From contig NZ_QMFY01000004.1 of NCBI RefSeq assembly GCF_003286915.1, forward strand, positions 248,001-312,000: DNA of 64,000 nt, read 5' to 3'. Below the pieces are notes generated by a model. That model had not been told where the DNA came from. It searched no databases and saw nothing but the letters and a program-made list of their open reading frames with translations. The translations under genes and the position numbers were made by a program. Shown in pieces: positions 30,011 through 39,118 of the stretch (its first letter is position 1; every line of letters begins with the position of its first letter). This DNA is from Pseudochryseolinea flava (GTDB taxonomy: Bacteria; Bacteroidota; Bacteroidia; Cytophagales; Cyclobacteriaceae).

Positions 30011-30898
30011 ATGCGGCTACGTTATTTTGAATCCAAGAACTTTGGCGATGCCTTAAATCCGCACCTCTTCAACAAGCTATTACCAGGCTTTTTTGACGAC
30101 GATCCAGCAATAGATTTCTTAGGAATTGGATCCATCCTTGGCTTCGATATGGCGAAGTCGGCAACGCGAAAAATCGTGTTCAGTAGCGGATTTGCGTATG
30201 GGACAAAACCGACGGTTGATACGTCGTTCGATTTTATTTGCGTGCGCGGTCCACACACAGCCAAAGCACTTGGGTTGGATGAAAAACTAGCCGTTGCAGA
30301 CGGTGCTATCCTCGTAAGGGAAATATTCCGGGAAAATCCGGGTAAGAAATACGGGGTTTCGTACATGCCGCATTGGGAAAGTGAATTGAAATTTGACTGG
30401 TCAACATTGTGCGCTCAGGCCGGCATCCATTACATCAGTCCAATGGACGACCATCGAGATGTAATCAAACGCATTCAGCAATCGGAAGTCATTATTTGCG
30501 AGGCAATGCATGCGGCCATTATTGCGGACGCGCTCCGTACGCCTTGGATTCCGGTTAAGGCATACAACGGCATCAACGACTTTAAGTGGCATGATTGGAC
30601 CGACTCCCTCAGCATGCGGTATGAACCAATTCGCATCCCTTCCCTATTCGACGCAACGCAGTTCATGCTAAAAGTTTGCAACGAAAAAATTTCAACACGC
30701 ATTCCGAACGACCTTTATAAAATGGGGCTGAAAGGCTACGGCCTCATCCAAAATGTTTCTAGAATTCCGCAAGTCAGAAAACAACTCATCGAAATCGGAC
30801 AAGGAAAAAGTTATCTAAGCAACGACACGGTCATCGGCAGTAAGCACCAACAATTACTCGATTTATTGGATGTTGTAAAAAGAAAATATGGAGATTAA
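30011..30898 (+). CDS. Polysaccharide pyruvyl transferase family protein (ExoV-like)
   Basis: 295 residues. N-terminus RYFESKNFGDALNPHLFNKL is the family hallmark (the 'FGD.LN..L' motif of ExoV/CsaB-type enzymes), followed by the glycine loop IDFLGIGSILGF, FSSGFAYG and VRGPHTAKALGL. The C-terminal half has SEVIICEAMHAAIIADALRTPW, with the conserved Glu-x-x-His. These enzymes add a ketal-linked pyruvate from phosphoenolpyruvate to a sugar, giving the polymer negative charge, and some members transfer other groups. It is alone on the plus strand inside a mostly minus-strand polysaccharide locus and converges with the GT4-like gene, 53 bases between stops. Confidence 0.8.
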   Translation: MRLRYFESKNFGDALNPHLFNKLLPGFFDDDPAIDFLGIGSILGFDMAKSATRKIVFSSGFAYGTKPTVDTSFDFICVRGPHTAKALGLDEKLAVADGAILVREIFRENPGKKYGVSYMPHWESELKFDWSTLCAQAGIHYISPMDDHRDVIKRIQQSEVIICEAMHAAIIADALRTPWIPVKAYNGINDFKWHDWTDSLSMRYEPIRIPSLFDATQFMLKVCNEKISTRIPNDLYKMGLKGYGLIQNVSRIPQVRKQLIEIGQGKSYLSNDTVIGSKHQQLLDLLDVVKRKYGD

Positions 30899-30951
30899 AT
30901 ATCCAGACTGGAACCAGGACTTTCTTGTACGCGGAAAGAAATTAACGTTAG

Positions 30952-32157
30952 CTACTTCAGGTAGTCATCAATAACTTCCCAAAAACTTGCAGCCCTGGCT
31001 TCCCATGTATTTTTTTCTGCCGCACATTGTCGTGCAATGATCAACTCGGGTGAATCCGTGTTGATTGTTTTGGTGATCGCATTAGAAAAATCTTCATAGT
31101 TAGATGCAATCTCAATTGTTCCGCTAAAGCTCATGATATCTTCCGAGAATGGGGTTGATACAACAGGTTTACCTGCCGCGAGATATTCGTTTACCTTCAA
31201 TGGGTAAATGCTTCGCGTGAGTGTATTACACTTAAACGGAATGATTGTACTCTTTACAAAATGTAAATATTTTGGAAGCTCAGAAATATCTTTCTTTCCC
31301 GTAAAGATGACATTCTCAAATGCAGCGAGTTCATCATACAAGCTCTTACTGATAGACGATGGTCCAATCATTAGAAAAGCTTTATCCGGATTTGCTTTGA
31401 AGACATACTTCAACAAGTCATAATCTAATCGATCATCCAAATGGCCTGTGTACGCTACGATCGGCTTGATCACATGCGCTATTTCTTCCGGCATCTTATA
31501 CTTACCATTTAAGCTGTCCTTAAACATTGATACATCGGCAGCATTTGGTAAGTAATAAATATTCTTCGTTAATGACGCCTTTAACCGTTTGAGTTCGATG
31601 GATGTTGTAAACGTCAAATCGGCGCGACGAATTTCTTCTGTCTCCAGCCGCGGCCCATGTTTATGAATATACTTCGAGTGGCTAATATCATCTACCGTGT
31701 GATAGATGTACAGCGAAGGCTTGAAGTACTTCGGCCAATGGCGACCGTAAAATGGATTAAAAGAATTGATGAATATAAAATCTTTGATCTTGTAATCGCG
31801 AATCAGACGTTTGAGCGAATGAAAGAGAATTCGATCATTGATGGCAGAAAGTTTATCGTACAGCGCTCCTTCTGGAAGGAAGTTCACTGGAATGGTCAAT
31901 TTCGGCGTAACAGCAACGAGATTGTCATTGATCTTCGTGTAGATGCCACTCCCTGTGAGAAGCGCTCTTTTACGCGACTGAATTTGACGGCTTTTATAAT
32001 TGGAGAAAAAATCTTTGAGTGTAAATGGATTATCGACGTAGAAAACGCGGTGATCTCGGGAAAATTCCTTTGCGAGGGAATAAGCCGTCGAAGAATAGTC
32101 ACCATCCCAACGGGGAAGCGCTAGCATGATAATATCCATAGAATCGTTCTTCGCCAT
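30952..32157 (-). CDS. GT-B glycosyltransferase (group 1 / TuaH-like)
   Basis: 401 residues. N-terminal Rossmann half with LALPRWDGDYSSTAYSLA; C-terminal nucleotide-sugar half with VAYTGHLDDRLDYDLL, KAFLMIGPS and the donor-binding stretch YPLKVNEYLAAGKPVVST. It fits glycosyltransferases of exopolysaccharide and teichuronic-acid-like clusters. The start may be Met1 or Met7 (MDIIMLALPRW). It abuts the flippase gene with no base between stop and start, so it is the last gene of the long minus-strand operon starting near 38924. Acceptor and sugar unknown. Confidence 0.82.
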   Translation of the reverse strand: MAKNDSMDIIMLALPRWDGDYSSTAYSLAKEFSRDHRVFYVDNPFTLKDFFSNYKSRQIQSRKRALLTGSGIYTKINDNLVAVTPKLTIPVNFLPEGALYDKLSAINDRILFHSLKRLIRDYKIKDFIFINSFNPFYGRHWPKYFKPSLYIYHTVDDISHSKYIHKHGPRLETEEIRRADLTFTTSIELKRLKASLTKNIYYLPNAADVSMFKDSLNGKYKMPEEIAHVIKPIVAYTGHLDDRLDYDLLKYVFKANPDKAFLMIGPSSISKSLYDELAAFENVIFTGKKDISELPKYLHFVKSTIIPFKCNTLTRSIYPLKVNEYLAAGKPVVSTPFSEDIMSFSGTIEIASNYEDFSNAITKTINTDSPELIIARQCAAEKNTWEARAASFWEVIDDYLK

Positions 32158-33555
32158 TTATGCAAACGTGCGTCTTAAAAACTTCATTCCAAGTGAAAAC
32201 ATATTCCCATAAAATTCTAGAAAATGTTTGAACACGCCCGTGAGTCTGATATTCAAATTATGATAAAGATAATACTGATTGTACACCAATGAAATAAGAT
32301 AGGTAGTTAAAGTTCCATAGGCTGCACCGATCGTTCCAAAATGCTGAATGAAGAAATAATTTGAAACGATGTTAATACTGGTATTCAATAACACGTAAGC
32401 AAAATTCACTTTTGCTTTCCCGATTGCATCAAGTGTAATTCCCATCAAACGATTGAATGGAATAATTAAGCCGAATAACATCGTGACATGCAGAATTGGA
32501 ACAGTGTTAATGAACTTCGATCCGGCGATGATGATAATGACATACTTCGCGAAAATGATTACGCCCAGGACCACAGGAAGCATAATTGCCGTAAGCGTTC
32601 CTACCGCCTTTTCATATAGATATTTTGCTGTGCCCATACCTTCGGTCGCGATGCGTTGCGAGAGCTTCGGGAACAGCACTGAAGTAAGGGTATCCGTTGG
32701 TACTTCTACCAAGTTTGAAACGCGAATTGCCGGCGCAAAATTCGTCACCTCTTGTTTCCCTAACATCGACCCTAACATCCAGCTATCGATACTTTTATAA
32801 ATAGTAGAACTCACATTGGTACCAAAGGTGAATACCCCATAGTCAAACAGATCTTTCGTCCACTTCTTGTCGACCTTTTTCGAAAACGAAACAAATTTTT
32901 TCGAATAGAAATAAGAAAACAAACCCGACATGATGATCGCGGTGCATTGCACAATGGCCAAGGTGATCAAGTCGAACTGATAACTGGCAAAGGGTTCTAT
33001 TTTCAGAACATAGCCGAATAAGTACGTGGTACTGATGAATAAAAATAAACCGCCTTGTCTAATGAGGTTACTGATCGTGGTTCCCTTAAATTGAAAACGT
33101 GCCTGTTGTACGATATCGAAATGGTTGATCGGGATTAGCGCTATGGTGGCCACCATGTAAATCAGGAACAACGATCCTATTTGTGGCGCGTCCCAAAGTT
33201 TTCCAAGGAACATCGCTCCTACGCCAAGAAGCAGCAGTTCAATTCCACCAATGATCGTATTCAAATAAAGCGAAGCGCTTTGAATCTTAGGAGAATCCTC
33301 GTCGGAGTTGATATTCAAAAAACGAATAAGTGGATTCCTTACGAATCCTTGCTTACTCATTTCCATTAGGTTCACGATAGTGTAGTATAGAATCCAAGTT
33401 CCGTAGTCATCTTTCGACATGACTCGAATAAGAATCCAGAAGTTTGCCAGCCCGAAAAACATACTGGCAATTTTATTGATCAGGCTAAAAGATCCTGAAC
33501 TCAACCAATACGATCCCCGGAACTTGTTCGCCGCTCCGCTAAGAATTTTCCTCAT
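32158..33555 (-). CDS. Wzx-type polysaccharide flippase (MOP superfamily)
   Basis: 465 residues with about 12-14 hydrophobic helices and the usual Wzx start (SGSFSLINKIASMFFGLANFW). Charged residues between helices and the internal FGTNVSSTIYKSIDSWMLG block are typical of polysaccharide transporters of the MATE/MOP superfamily. It would move the lipid-linked repeat unit across the inner membrane. It lies between the methyltransferase gene (4 bases) and the GT gene (0 bases). Together with the Wzy-like and Wzc-like proteins of the same operon it completes a Wzx/Wzy-type assembly route. Confidence 0.87.
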   Translation of the reverse strand: MRKILSGAANKFRGSYWLSSGSFSLINKIASMFFGLANFWILIRVMSKDDYGTWILYYTIVNLMEMSKQGFVRNPLIRFLNINSDEDSPKIQSASLYLNTIIGGIELLLLGVGAMFLGKLWDAPQIGSLFLIYMVATIALIPINHFDIVQQARFQFKGTTISNLIRQGGLFLFISTTYLFGYVLKIEPFASYQFDLITLAIVQCTAIIMSGLFSYFYSKKFVSFSKKVDKKWTKDLFDYGVFTFGTNVSSTIYKSIDSWMLGSMLGKQEVTNFAPAIRVSNLVEVPTDTLTSVLFPKLSQRIATEGMGTAKYLYEKAVGTLTAIMLPVVLGVIIFAKYVIIIIAGSKFINTVPILHVTMLFGLIIPFNRLMGITLDAIGKAKVNFAYVLLNTSINIVSNYFFIQHFGTIGAAYGTLTTYLISLVYNQYYLYHNLNIRLTGVFKHFLEFYGNMFSLGMKFLRRTFA

Positions 33556-33559
33556 GATT

Positions 33560-34336
33560 CTAATTTAGTTCTGCTATACCAATGCGTTTGGCAATGGAGC
33601 AGCTTGCTTTTACTTGTGGTGAGCGAGCGATTTTTACCCAACAATCCCACATGTCGTACGAAAAGTTAATGTCATCAAAGAGGATAATACTTCCAGGGGC
33701 ACAATACTGACTGACCAGCTTGAACTGATTATTGACAATACCGCTCTGATGGATTGCATCGATAAATGCCATATCGATGGTCTCGCCAGGCTTTAAAATC
33801 TTATGATGTGTGTCTTCAAAAGTATCGACTGTCGAGATATAATTCTGACTGATCATCGACAAGTTAGACTGAGCGACCTTCGCCCAAATGGCATTGGGAT
33901 CGAACGTTAGCAAAGTACCACTACCGTTAGCGTTGATACCACTTAGCCAATACATTCCTGACACGCCAAATGCTGTTCCAATCTCAACAATGCGGGTAGG
34001 TTTTTTCGCCACCACCAAATTGTAAAAGAGATCACCAACCTTCTTATCGACGCGAACTTGGTTAGCGTTACGCGTCGCATTCTTCACCGGAAAAGGATAG
34101 TCCTCAAGTTTTTCGAAACCTTCCCACAAAGGAAGTTCACCCAGCATTGACGCTTTCAATGCAAGGTCTTCGATCTTCGCCGACATCGGTGGTGACGGCA
34201 ACGTGTGAATATCTTTATTGAAGAAATCACCGATCCAAGATTGTGTCGCAGATTTATGCCAATGGACCTTGAAATCAGATCCATTGCCATTGAGCTTATG
34301 CGAAAGCTTCCATAACAATTTACCCAACATAGACAT
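33560..34336 (-). CDS. Class I SAM-dependent methyltransferase (Methyltransf_24 type)
   Basis: 258 residues. SAM-binding motif I is IVEIGTAFGVSGMYWLSG near residue 125, followed by LLTFDPNAIWA; the metal/acceptor loop has DMAFIDAIHQSG and IILFDDINFS, as in O-methyltransferases of the Methyltransf_24 family. No membrane segment. Its position in the polysaccharide operon (6 bases after the TolC-like gene, 4 before the flippase) suggests methylation of a sugar hydroxyl of the repeat unit or of the chain end, where methyl caps can stop chain growth. The exact acceptor is not visible. Confidence 0.8.
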   Translation of the reverse strand: MSMLGKLLWKLSHKLNGNGSDFKVHWHKSATQSWIGDFFNKDIHTLPSPPMSAKIEDLALKASMLGELPLWEGFEKLEDYPFPVKNATRNANQVRVDKKVGDLFYNLVVAKKPTRIVEIGTAFGVSGMYWLSGINANGSGTLLTFDPNAIWAKVAQSNLSMISQNYISTVDTFEDTHHKILKPGETIDMAFIDAIHQSGIVNNQFKLVSQYCAPGSIILFDDINFSYDMWDCWVKIARSPQVKASCSIAKRIGIAELN

Positions 34337-34341
34337 GAAGT

Positions 34342-35046
34342 TTATTTCGGTACGTTCTCTAATTTGGTACCGATCATTTCTTCAATCTCATATTTAGCAA
34401 TCTTCAACTCTGCTTCCACTTCTGCCAAACGTAAAGCCTGGTTCGTATTACGTTCCAAGATGTTGTTATAAGTCGTTAAGTCTTCTTGACCATCTTTAAA
34501 TCTTTGCTCGATGTACTTGAAGTTTACATCCGATTGATCCGTAGTCTCTTTTTGAATTTTGTATTTCTGTTCTGCGAGTTGAAAACGAGCATAACGCGTG
34601 AGTACTTCCGATCTGACGTACAATTTTTGCGCTTTGATTGCATCTTCAGCCTGTGACGCAGCGACTCTTCTCTTCTTCACTTCAAGGCCGTTCGTAAAAA
34701 GTGTACCCATGGTAATGCGAACACCAAAATTATAACGCGGGAAGAAAGCAGCGCGACCGTTTGGATCAGAATCAGGATTGATGGTGAATTCGTTCATGTT
34801 ACCTTGTACCGAAAAATAGTCTAGCCAATTCCATTGTGCCTGCTTCATATTGTAACGGGCAATAGATGACGATTTGACCACTTGATGATTCAATGGATCG
34901 TTTCTCCAAGCCAACTGCACCAATTTTTCCTCAAAGCTGACATTGGCTGCCGTTGCTGGTAGGATAATGGTGTTGTAGTCGACGTCCTGAGAGAAGGCGC
35001 CGCCACCGCTTAGTAACACAATAGAGAGAAAAACGATCTTTTTCAT
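34342..35046 (-). CDS. Half-length TolC-like outer-membrane protein in the polysaccharide operon
   Basis: 234 residues with signal peptide (MKKIVFLSIVLLSGGGAFSQ). Residues 35-70 and 110-225 have TolC/OEP character: LAWRNDPLNHQVVKSSSIARYN, RYNFGVRITMGTLF, then long amphipathic helices with AEQKYKIQKE and LRLAEVEAELKIAKYEIEEMIG. TolC-type proteins normally have two such halves and about 420-480 residues. This is one half, so three copies per channel would not suffice; a hexamer, or a non-channel accessory role, would be needed (inference). No Wza/SLBB export protein is seen in the window, so it may take part in moving the polymer over the outer membrane. Confidence 0.7.
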   Translation of the reverse strand: MKKIVFLSIVLLSGGGAFSQDVDYNTIILPATAANVSFEEKLVQLAWRNDPLNHQVVKSSSIARYNMKQAQWNWLDYFSVQGNMNEFTINPDSDPNGRAAFFPRYNFGVRITMGTLFTNGLEVKKRRVAASQAEDAIKAQKLYVRSEVLTRYARFQLAEQKYKIQKETTDQSDVNFKYIEQRFKDGQEDLTTYNNILERNTNQALRLAEVEAELKIAKYEIEEMIGTKLENVPK

Positions 35047-35079
35047 ATACGATTAAGGATTAAAGATTTGCACGTGAAT

Positions 35080-36534
35080 TTAAGTTGTAGATTCGGTTTT
35101 ATCGAACTTAATGAGGTTAATAAAAAACGCAAACGATGCCGTGATAATAATAATAATCGGTTTCTGATCTGTCGCATCCTGCGTGAAGTGCGCCACCGAT
35201 ATAGCAAAAAATGCCGCTAAATAGGCCGCGTAGAATATCTTAATTTGCTCGTCCCTCGCCTTATAAAAATTAATCACACCCACGATCATGGCCGTAGCAT
35301 ACATGTACATGATCAATGCTAAACCAATCCATCCGCGCTCAAGGGCAATACGCAAAAAACCGCTATCTGTATCGTATGGCCCCGCAAGTCTATGCCCGGG
35401 CTCCAATCGCAATCCAAGATTACCAACGGTGTTCAATCCGCCACCAATAGGATGGGTCTGCGCGTAAGGCTGTAGTCGAAGACGCTTTTGATCACGCACG
35501 TTCATCGACGCGTCTTCTGAACCTTTGAAGGTTGAACGCATGCGTAATATCGGTCCGCTGTAAAATGGTCCCCACATGAGTGCTGCAAAGCCAATGGCAC
35601 CAACGATTGCAAATAGGATGGTGATCCGCTTGTTCATCGTCATCATCACATAAAAGGCAAACCCCATAAGAATCATCGCCGTGGCGGTGCGTGTACCCGA
35701 GTAGCCCATGGAGATGATCATGATAAAAGCAACGGTAGCCAATACCAAGCGGTGCCACGTCTTAAAAGGGCCTAGCGCTAAAATGGAGCACACAATAGCT
35801 CCGTAGGCCATGAATAATCCAAAACCGCTGATGTCCGACATGAAGGACCATACCCGTAAGTGATTCCAGATAAATGCGAGTTTAAATGCCTCTGGTCCGC
35901 CTTTCATGAGCCAACGCATGGCATACGCAGGCATCCCGAACCACTCCTGATACATGCCGTACAATGCGGCCAATAGCCCGAAGAACAACCAAAACTTTGT
36001 AAAGAATCGAATGAACTTGAAGCTTGTGAATACATGCATACATGTAAAGAACAGCAGCAAGACCATCACGGTCTCTCGAATACCAATCAGGCGCGCTGAG
36101 ATACTGTGACTAAAAGGATTGAACATCTCCAGCAGGGCGTATGTGCTGTAGACCAGTATAGCAGTGCCGATGGGATTTTTAAAGACATTCCATGCACTCT
36201 CTTCATGATCCTCTTTGCCTCTCTCAACAACAATCGACAGCGTAATCAAAATGAGGAACAACTCAATTAATGCACCCAGCGGAAGGTCTACGCCGGCAAG
36301 ACGTCCTATCTCAAAGAAGAAATAGGAATATACAACCATGATGAGAAAACCATTACGATAGTTTGCGAATACAGCAACACCAACCGCAATGGCAACCAAT
36401 AACAGAATTACAACCAGTGCAATGGCAATTCCAATGTTGGCGATAAGAAAAGATATTCCAATCACAACAACACTCAGAATGAGAAACAGCAATACTGGCG
36501 ATGCTTTCTTTAATTGAAATAACAATCTTTCCAT
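35080..36534 (-). CDS. Wzy/O-antigen-ligase-family membrane protein
   Basis: 484 residues, about 11-12 membrane helices. The long periplasmic loop (residues about 330-395) contains QPYAQTHPIGGGLNTVG, and the segment STFKGSEDASMNVRDQKR before it, as in the Wzy_C/WaaL family; the DTDSGFLRIALERGWIGL motif is also typical. It should polymerise the repeat units, or ligate the finished glycan, on the outer face of the inner membrane. In a locus with Wzx- and Wzc-type proteins polymerase is the better call. It follows the 43-residue membrane protein gene by 25 bases. Confidence 0.83.
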   Translation of the reverse strand: MERLLFQLKKASPVLLFLILSVVVIGISFLIANIGIAIALVVILLLVAIAVGVAVFANYRNGFLIMVVYSYFFFEIGRLAGVDLPLGALIELFLILITLSIVVERGKEDHEESAWNVFKNPIGTAILVYSTYALLEMFNPFSHSISARLIGIRETVMVLLLFFTCMHVFTSFKFIRFFTKFWLFFGLLAALYGMYQEWFGMPAYAMRWLMKGGPEAFKLAFIWNHLRVWSFMSDISGFGLFMAYGAIVCSILALGPFKTWHRLVLATVAFIMIISMGYSGTRTATAMILMGFAFYVMMTMNKRITILFAIVGAIGFAALMWGPFYSGPILRMRSTFKGSEDASMNVRDQKRLRLQPYAQTHPIGGGLNTVGNLGLRLEPGHRLAGPYDTDSGFLRIALERGWIGLALIMYMYATAMIVGVINFYKARDEQIKIFYAAYLAAFFAISVAHFTQDATDQKPIIIIITASFAFFINLIKFDKTESTT

Positions 36535-36559
36535 CCGCTAATTCTGTAAGATTAGTCGA

Positions 36560-36691
36560 TCAAATATCAAACATCGTGATCAAGAACAAATAAAAGTAGG
36601 TCACGACGACGAAGGCAATAACCATGTTACGCAGAATGATCTTTCCACTCAAGCGCTCGTTCATCGGATCTTCATCTTCGAACTTTTGCAT
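36560..36691 (-). CDS. Small membrane protein of the polysaccharide operon (43 aa)
   Basis: 43 residues read on the minus strand: an acidic, hydrophilic N-terminus (MQKFEDEDPMNERLSGK) and one hydrophobic helix (IILRNMVIAFVVVTYFYLF region, residues 19-42). It begins with ATG four bases after the Wzc-like stop codon and ends 25 bases before the Wzy-like start, filling the only gap of the operon. Spacing, strand and protein character all support a real gene. Function unknown. It could be a regulator or assembly factor of the adjacent Wzc- or Wzy-like membrane proteins (inference). Confidence 0.65.
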   Translation of the reverse strand: MQKFEDEDPMNERLSGKIILRNMVIAFVVVTYFYLFLITMFDI

Positions 36692-36695
36692 GGTT

Positions 36696-38924
36696 TTAAA
36701 TCGCCAATTCTTTTGTATTGATCTTATTTAACACAGCGCCCATGAACTTGCCGTTTAAGTCTTTCAGGTAGTCAATCGATTCACGGTCTAGCTGTTTGAT
36801 AACCGATTCGGCAGAAAATACCGACAACACTTTATCTGAATAGTCAACCAACTCTTTTGTGTCCGAATAATTGTTCAGGGCCGCACCTTCCATGATGATA
36901 TAATCATAAGTTTCTGACAGCTTACGAATCATTTCGCCAAAATCTCTTCCTGCAAAAATCTCCGACGGCGATTCATTACCACCGTTGTTACCAATGATGC
37001 TGATACCGCGATGCCCTGTTGGGTAGATAATACTGCTTGCAAAATCTTCTTCACTCATGTCATGCTTTTCGCTCTGACCAATATATCCTTTGATAAAGAT
37101 GCCTTGTTCGAGTTTACGAACGTTTTGATTCTTCCGAAGCAGAATATGTGTCAATGAGTTGTTTTTGAAGTTGGTATCAATAATCAACACATGCTTCTGA
37201 ATTAAACTCAACAAGTACGCTACACAAAGAATAATGAAAGTCTTCCCTTCACCAGGTTTTGTACTTGTCACCAACAACACCTTGCCTTTACTCGCTTCAA
37301 TTTCAAAGCGGAGTTTTCTCAAGAAATGTTTAAACACTTCCATCTCTTGGTTTTTATTGCTGTTGGCAAATAGTTCAGTGAGATTGAGGTTCTTCGTATC
37401 GATACCGTTTACAGATCCTGCCAAAGGTATACGAACCATCTTGCGGAATTGCTGTGGATTCTTGATGCGCACATCGATGTATTCCATAAACACAATTGTG
37501 AATACCGTGAGCACAAAGGCTACGATGGCCGAAAGCCCAATGAATAAATAACGCATCGACATCTCAGGTGCACCGTTCGGTTGACCAGGTTGAATGATCT
37601 TCACCGAGCTTGATGAAATCATCGACTTACTTTGTTCAGTATTAAAGCGATCCAATGCTTGAAGGTATTCTTCATTCGCCTTGGTCACTTCGCTCTGTAA
37701 CGCCGTAAGCGTTGCTTCTTTCGATGCCGATCCAGTAACGCTGCCACGCAGTGCGCCGATCATGCCGTTTACATTGGATAAGTTGGCTTCTGATATCTGA
37801 AGCTCCAATTGATATTGCTCTTGCTGATCGAGGAGATCCTGGCGTGACGCTTTTACACTTGATGCACCAAGCTGCTGAAGCTTATTTTTTTCTACTTCGA
37901 GTTGGAAGCGCAAATCGCGAATCGTGGATTGAAGTTCCGTGTTTGTCGATCCTCCCTTTGTATATTCGTCGTTGAGTTGGGTAATTTTTTCTTGAATGCG
38001 TACAATATTACCATTGATTGTGGCACGATCCATATCAGGATTCGCGCCTTTGGCGAAGTCGGCAAGCTTTTTATTGACACTTGCCAAAGAAAGTCTCACG
38101 CGCTGAATATCGCTCAAGATCTGCTCCTTACGAAGTTCATACTCGGTGATTTGCGCCATCTTCGTCGAGCTTTCCGTTTCGTAGTTAACGACACCATTAG
38201 TAAGCTTGTAATCGTTCAGCATTTGGCTTTTCTCATCCAAAACCTTCTTCTTTTCTGCCACGAGGTTCTGGAAGAAAGTTACAGACCGATCCGTTTTTCC
38301 GAGGCGTAATGAATTGTCGTAGCGGATGTATTCTTCACCAAGCGTGTTCACGACGAATGCCGAAAGTTCAGCTTTACCAGATGCATGTGTGATCGTAACG
38401 AAGTCGGTGTCTTTGATGTACTTCACTTCCACCCTGTCCTTCATTTGCCAGTGCGCATAATTCATTTGCGCCAGGAAACTTTGGATTTTATTTTCAAAAG
38501 GGTCAATGCTGGAGAGTTGTTTGATGGAATCATAGCGAACTTTCAACAGCTGAATGGCTTGCGTACGTTCTTCGGCGGACAACACAATTGCCTCTGGATC
38601 TTCCGAACGCAATGGTTTAAAGGGGCGTTCTGATTGCAAGTCGTGCAGCAACAAGCGATACGACAACATCGACAACACCGTTTCCGAAGTCATCGTCTGC
38701 AGCAGGTTGTTAAATTTTACGCCTGCGTCGCGAAGGTTAAACCGTTCATCTGTCACTTTGATCTCGTCATCGGTCGTAAAACCTGTCGAGATTTTAGCGG
38801 TAGATTTGAACACAGGCTTCATACCTGCGGTGAAGACGTAGGTGGCAACGGCAGCTACAATCGGTATCAGTATGAGATACCACTTCTTACGAAGTAAAAC
38901 GCGGAAAAGGACGACTATATCCAT
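36696..38924 (-). CDS. Wzc-like polysaccharide co-polymerase with degenerate tyrosine-kinase domain
   Basis: 742 residues. Wzz-type domain with a first membrane helix at 14-34 and a second at about 455-480, and periplasmic coiled coil between (about 200-440). Cytoplasmic BY-kinase-like domain from about 540: Walker A STKPGEGKT is intact, but Walker A' reads LIIDTNFK in place of the usual DxDxR, Walker B reads YIIMEGAAL with Glu in place of Asp, and there is no C-terminal tyrosine cluster (it ends NKINTKELAI). So chain-length control is likely, but tyrosine autokinase activity is doubtful. First gene of the operon that continues to 30952. A cytosine-poor 194-base gap separates it from the upstream PD40 gene. 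Confidence 0.83.
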   Translation of the reverse strand: MDIVVLFRVLLRKKWYLILIPIVAAVATYVFTAGMKPVFKSTAKISTGFTTDDEIKVTDERFNLRDAGVKFNNLLQTMTSETVLSMLSYRLLLHDLQSERPFKPLRSEDPEAIVLSAEERTQAIQLLKVRYDSIKQLSSIDPFENKIQSFLAQMNYAHWQMKDRVEVKYIKDTDFVTITHASGKAELSAFVVNTLGEEYIRYDNSLRLGKTDRSVTFFQNLVAEKKKVLDEKSQMLNDYKLTNGVVNYETESSTKMAQITEYELRKEQILSDIQRVRLSLASVNKKLADFAKGANPDMDRATINGNIVRIQEKITQLNDEYTKGGSTNTELQSTIRDLRFQLEVEKNKLQQLGASSVKASRQDLLDQQEQYQLELQISEANLSNVNGMIGALRGSVTGSASKEATLTALQSEVTKANEEYLQALDRFNTEQSKSMISSSSVKIIQPGQPNGAPEMSMRYLFIGLSAIVAFVLTVFTIVFMEYIDVRIKNPQQFRKMVRIPLAGSVNGIDTKNLNLTELFANSNKNQEMEVFKHFLRKLRFEIEASKGKVLLVTSTKPGEGKTFIILCVAYLLSLIQKHVLIIDTNFKNNSLTHILLRKNQNVRKLEQGIFIKGYIGQSEKHDMSEEDFASSIIYPTGHRGISIIGNNGGNESPSEIFAGRDFGEMIRKLSETYDYIIMEGAALNNYSDTKELVDYSDKVLSVFSAESVIKQLDRESIDYLKDLNGKFMGAVLNKINTKELAI

Positions 38925-39118
38925 ATTTCAAAAGTACAAAAAATTAAAGGTACGGTTAAGGAAACAACCTTATACCACGGTTTAAACACCTTATAAAAAG
39001 CTAAATATATCGAAAAGGAATTCAATAATAGGCATTTCGAGCCACCCGGAATAATCCTATGCCTACCAAAGGTTATCAACCGAGTGTGAATTTTATCCGT
39101 AAACCGAAGTCGCATACG

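Noticed and set aside
38929-38936. TACTTTTG (minus strand) as promoter of the Wzc-like gene
   Set aside because: It matches the -7 box but lies only five bases from the ATG and has no -33 partner, so it would need a leaderless transcript.
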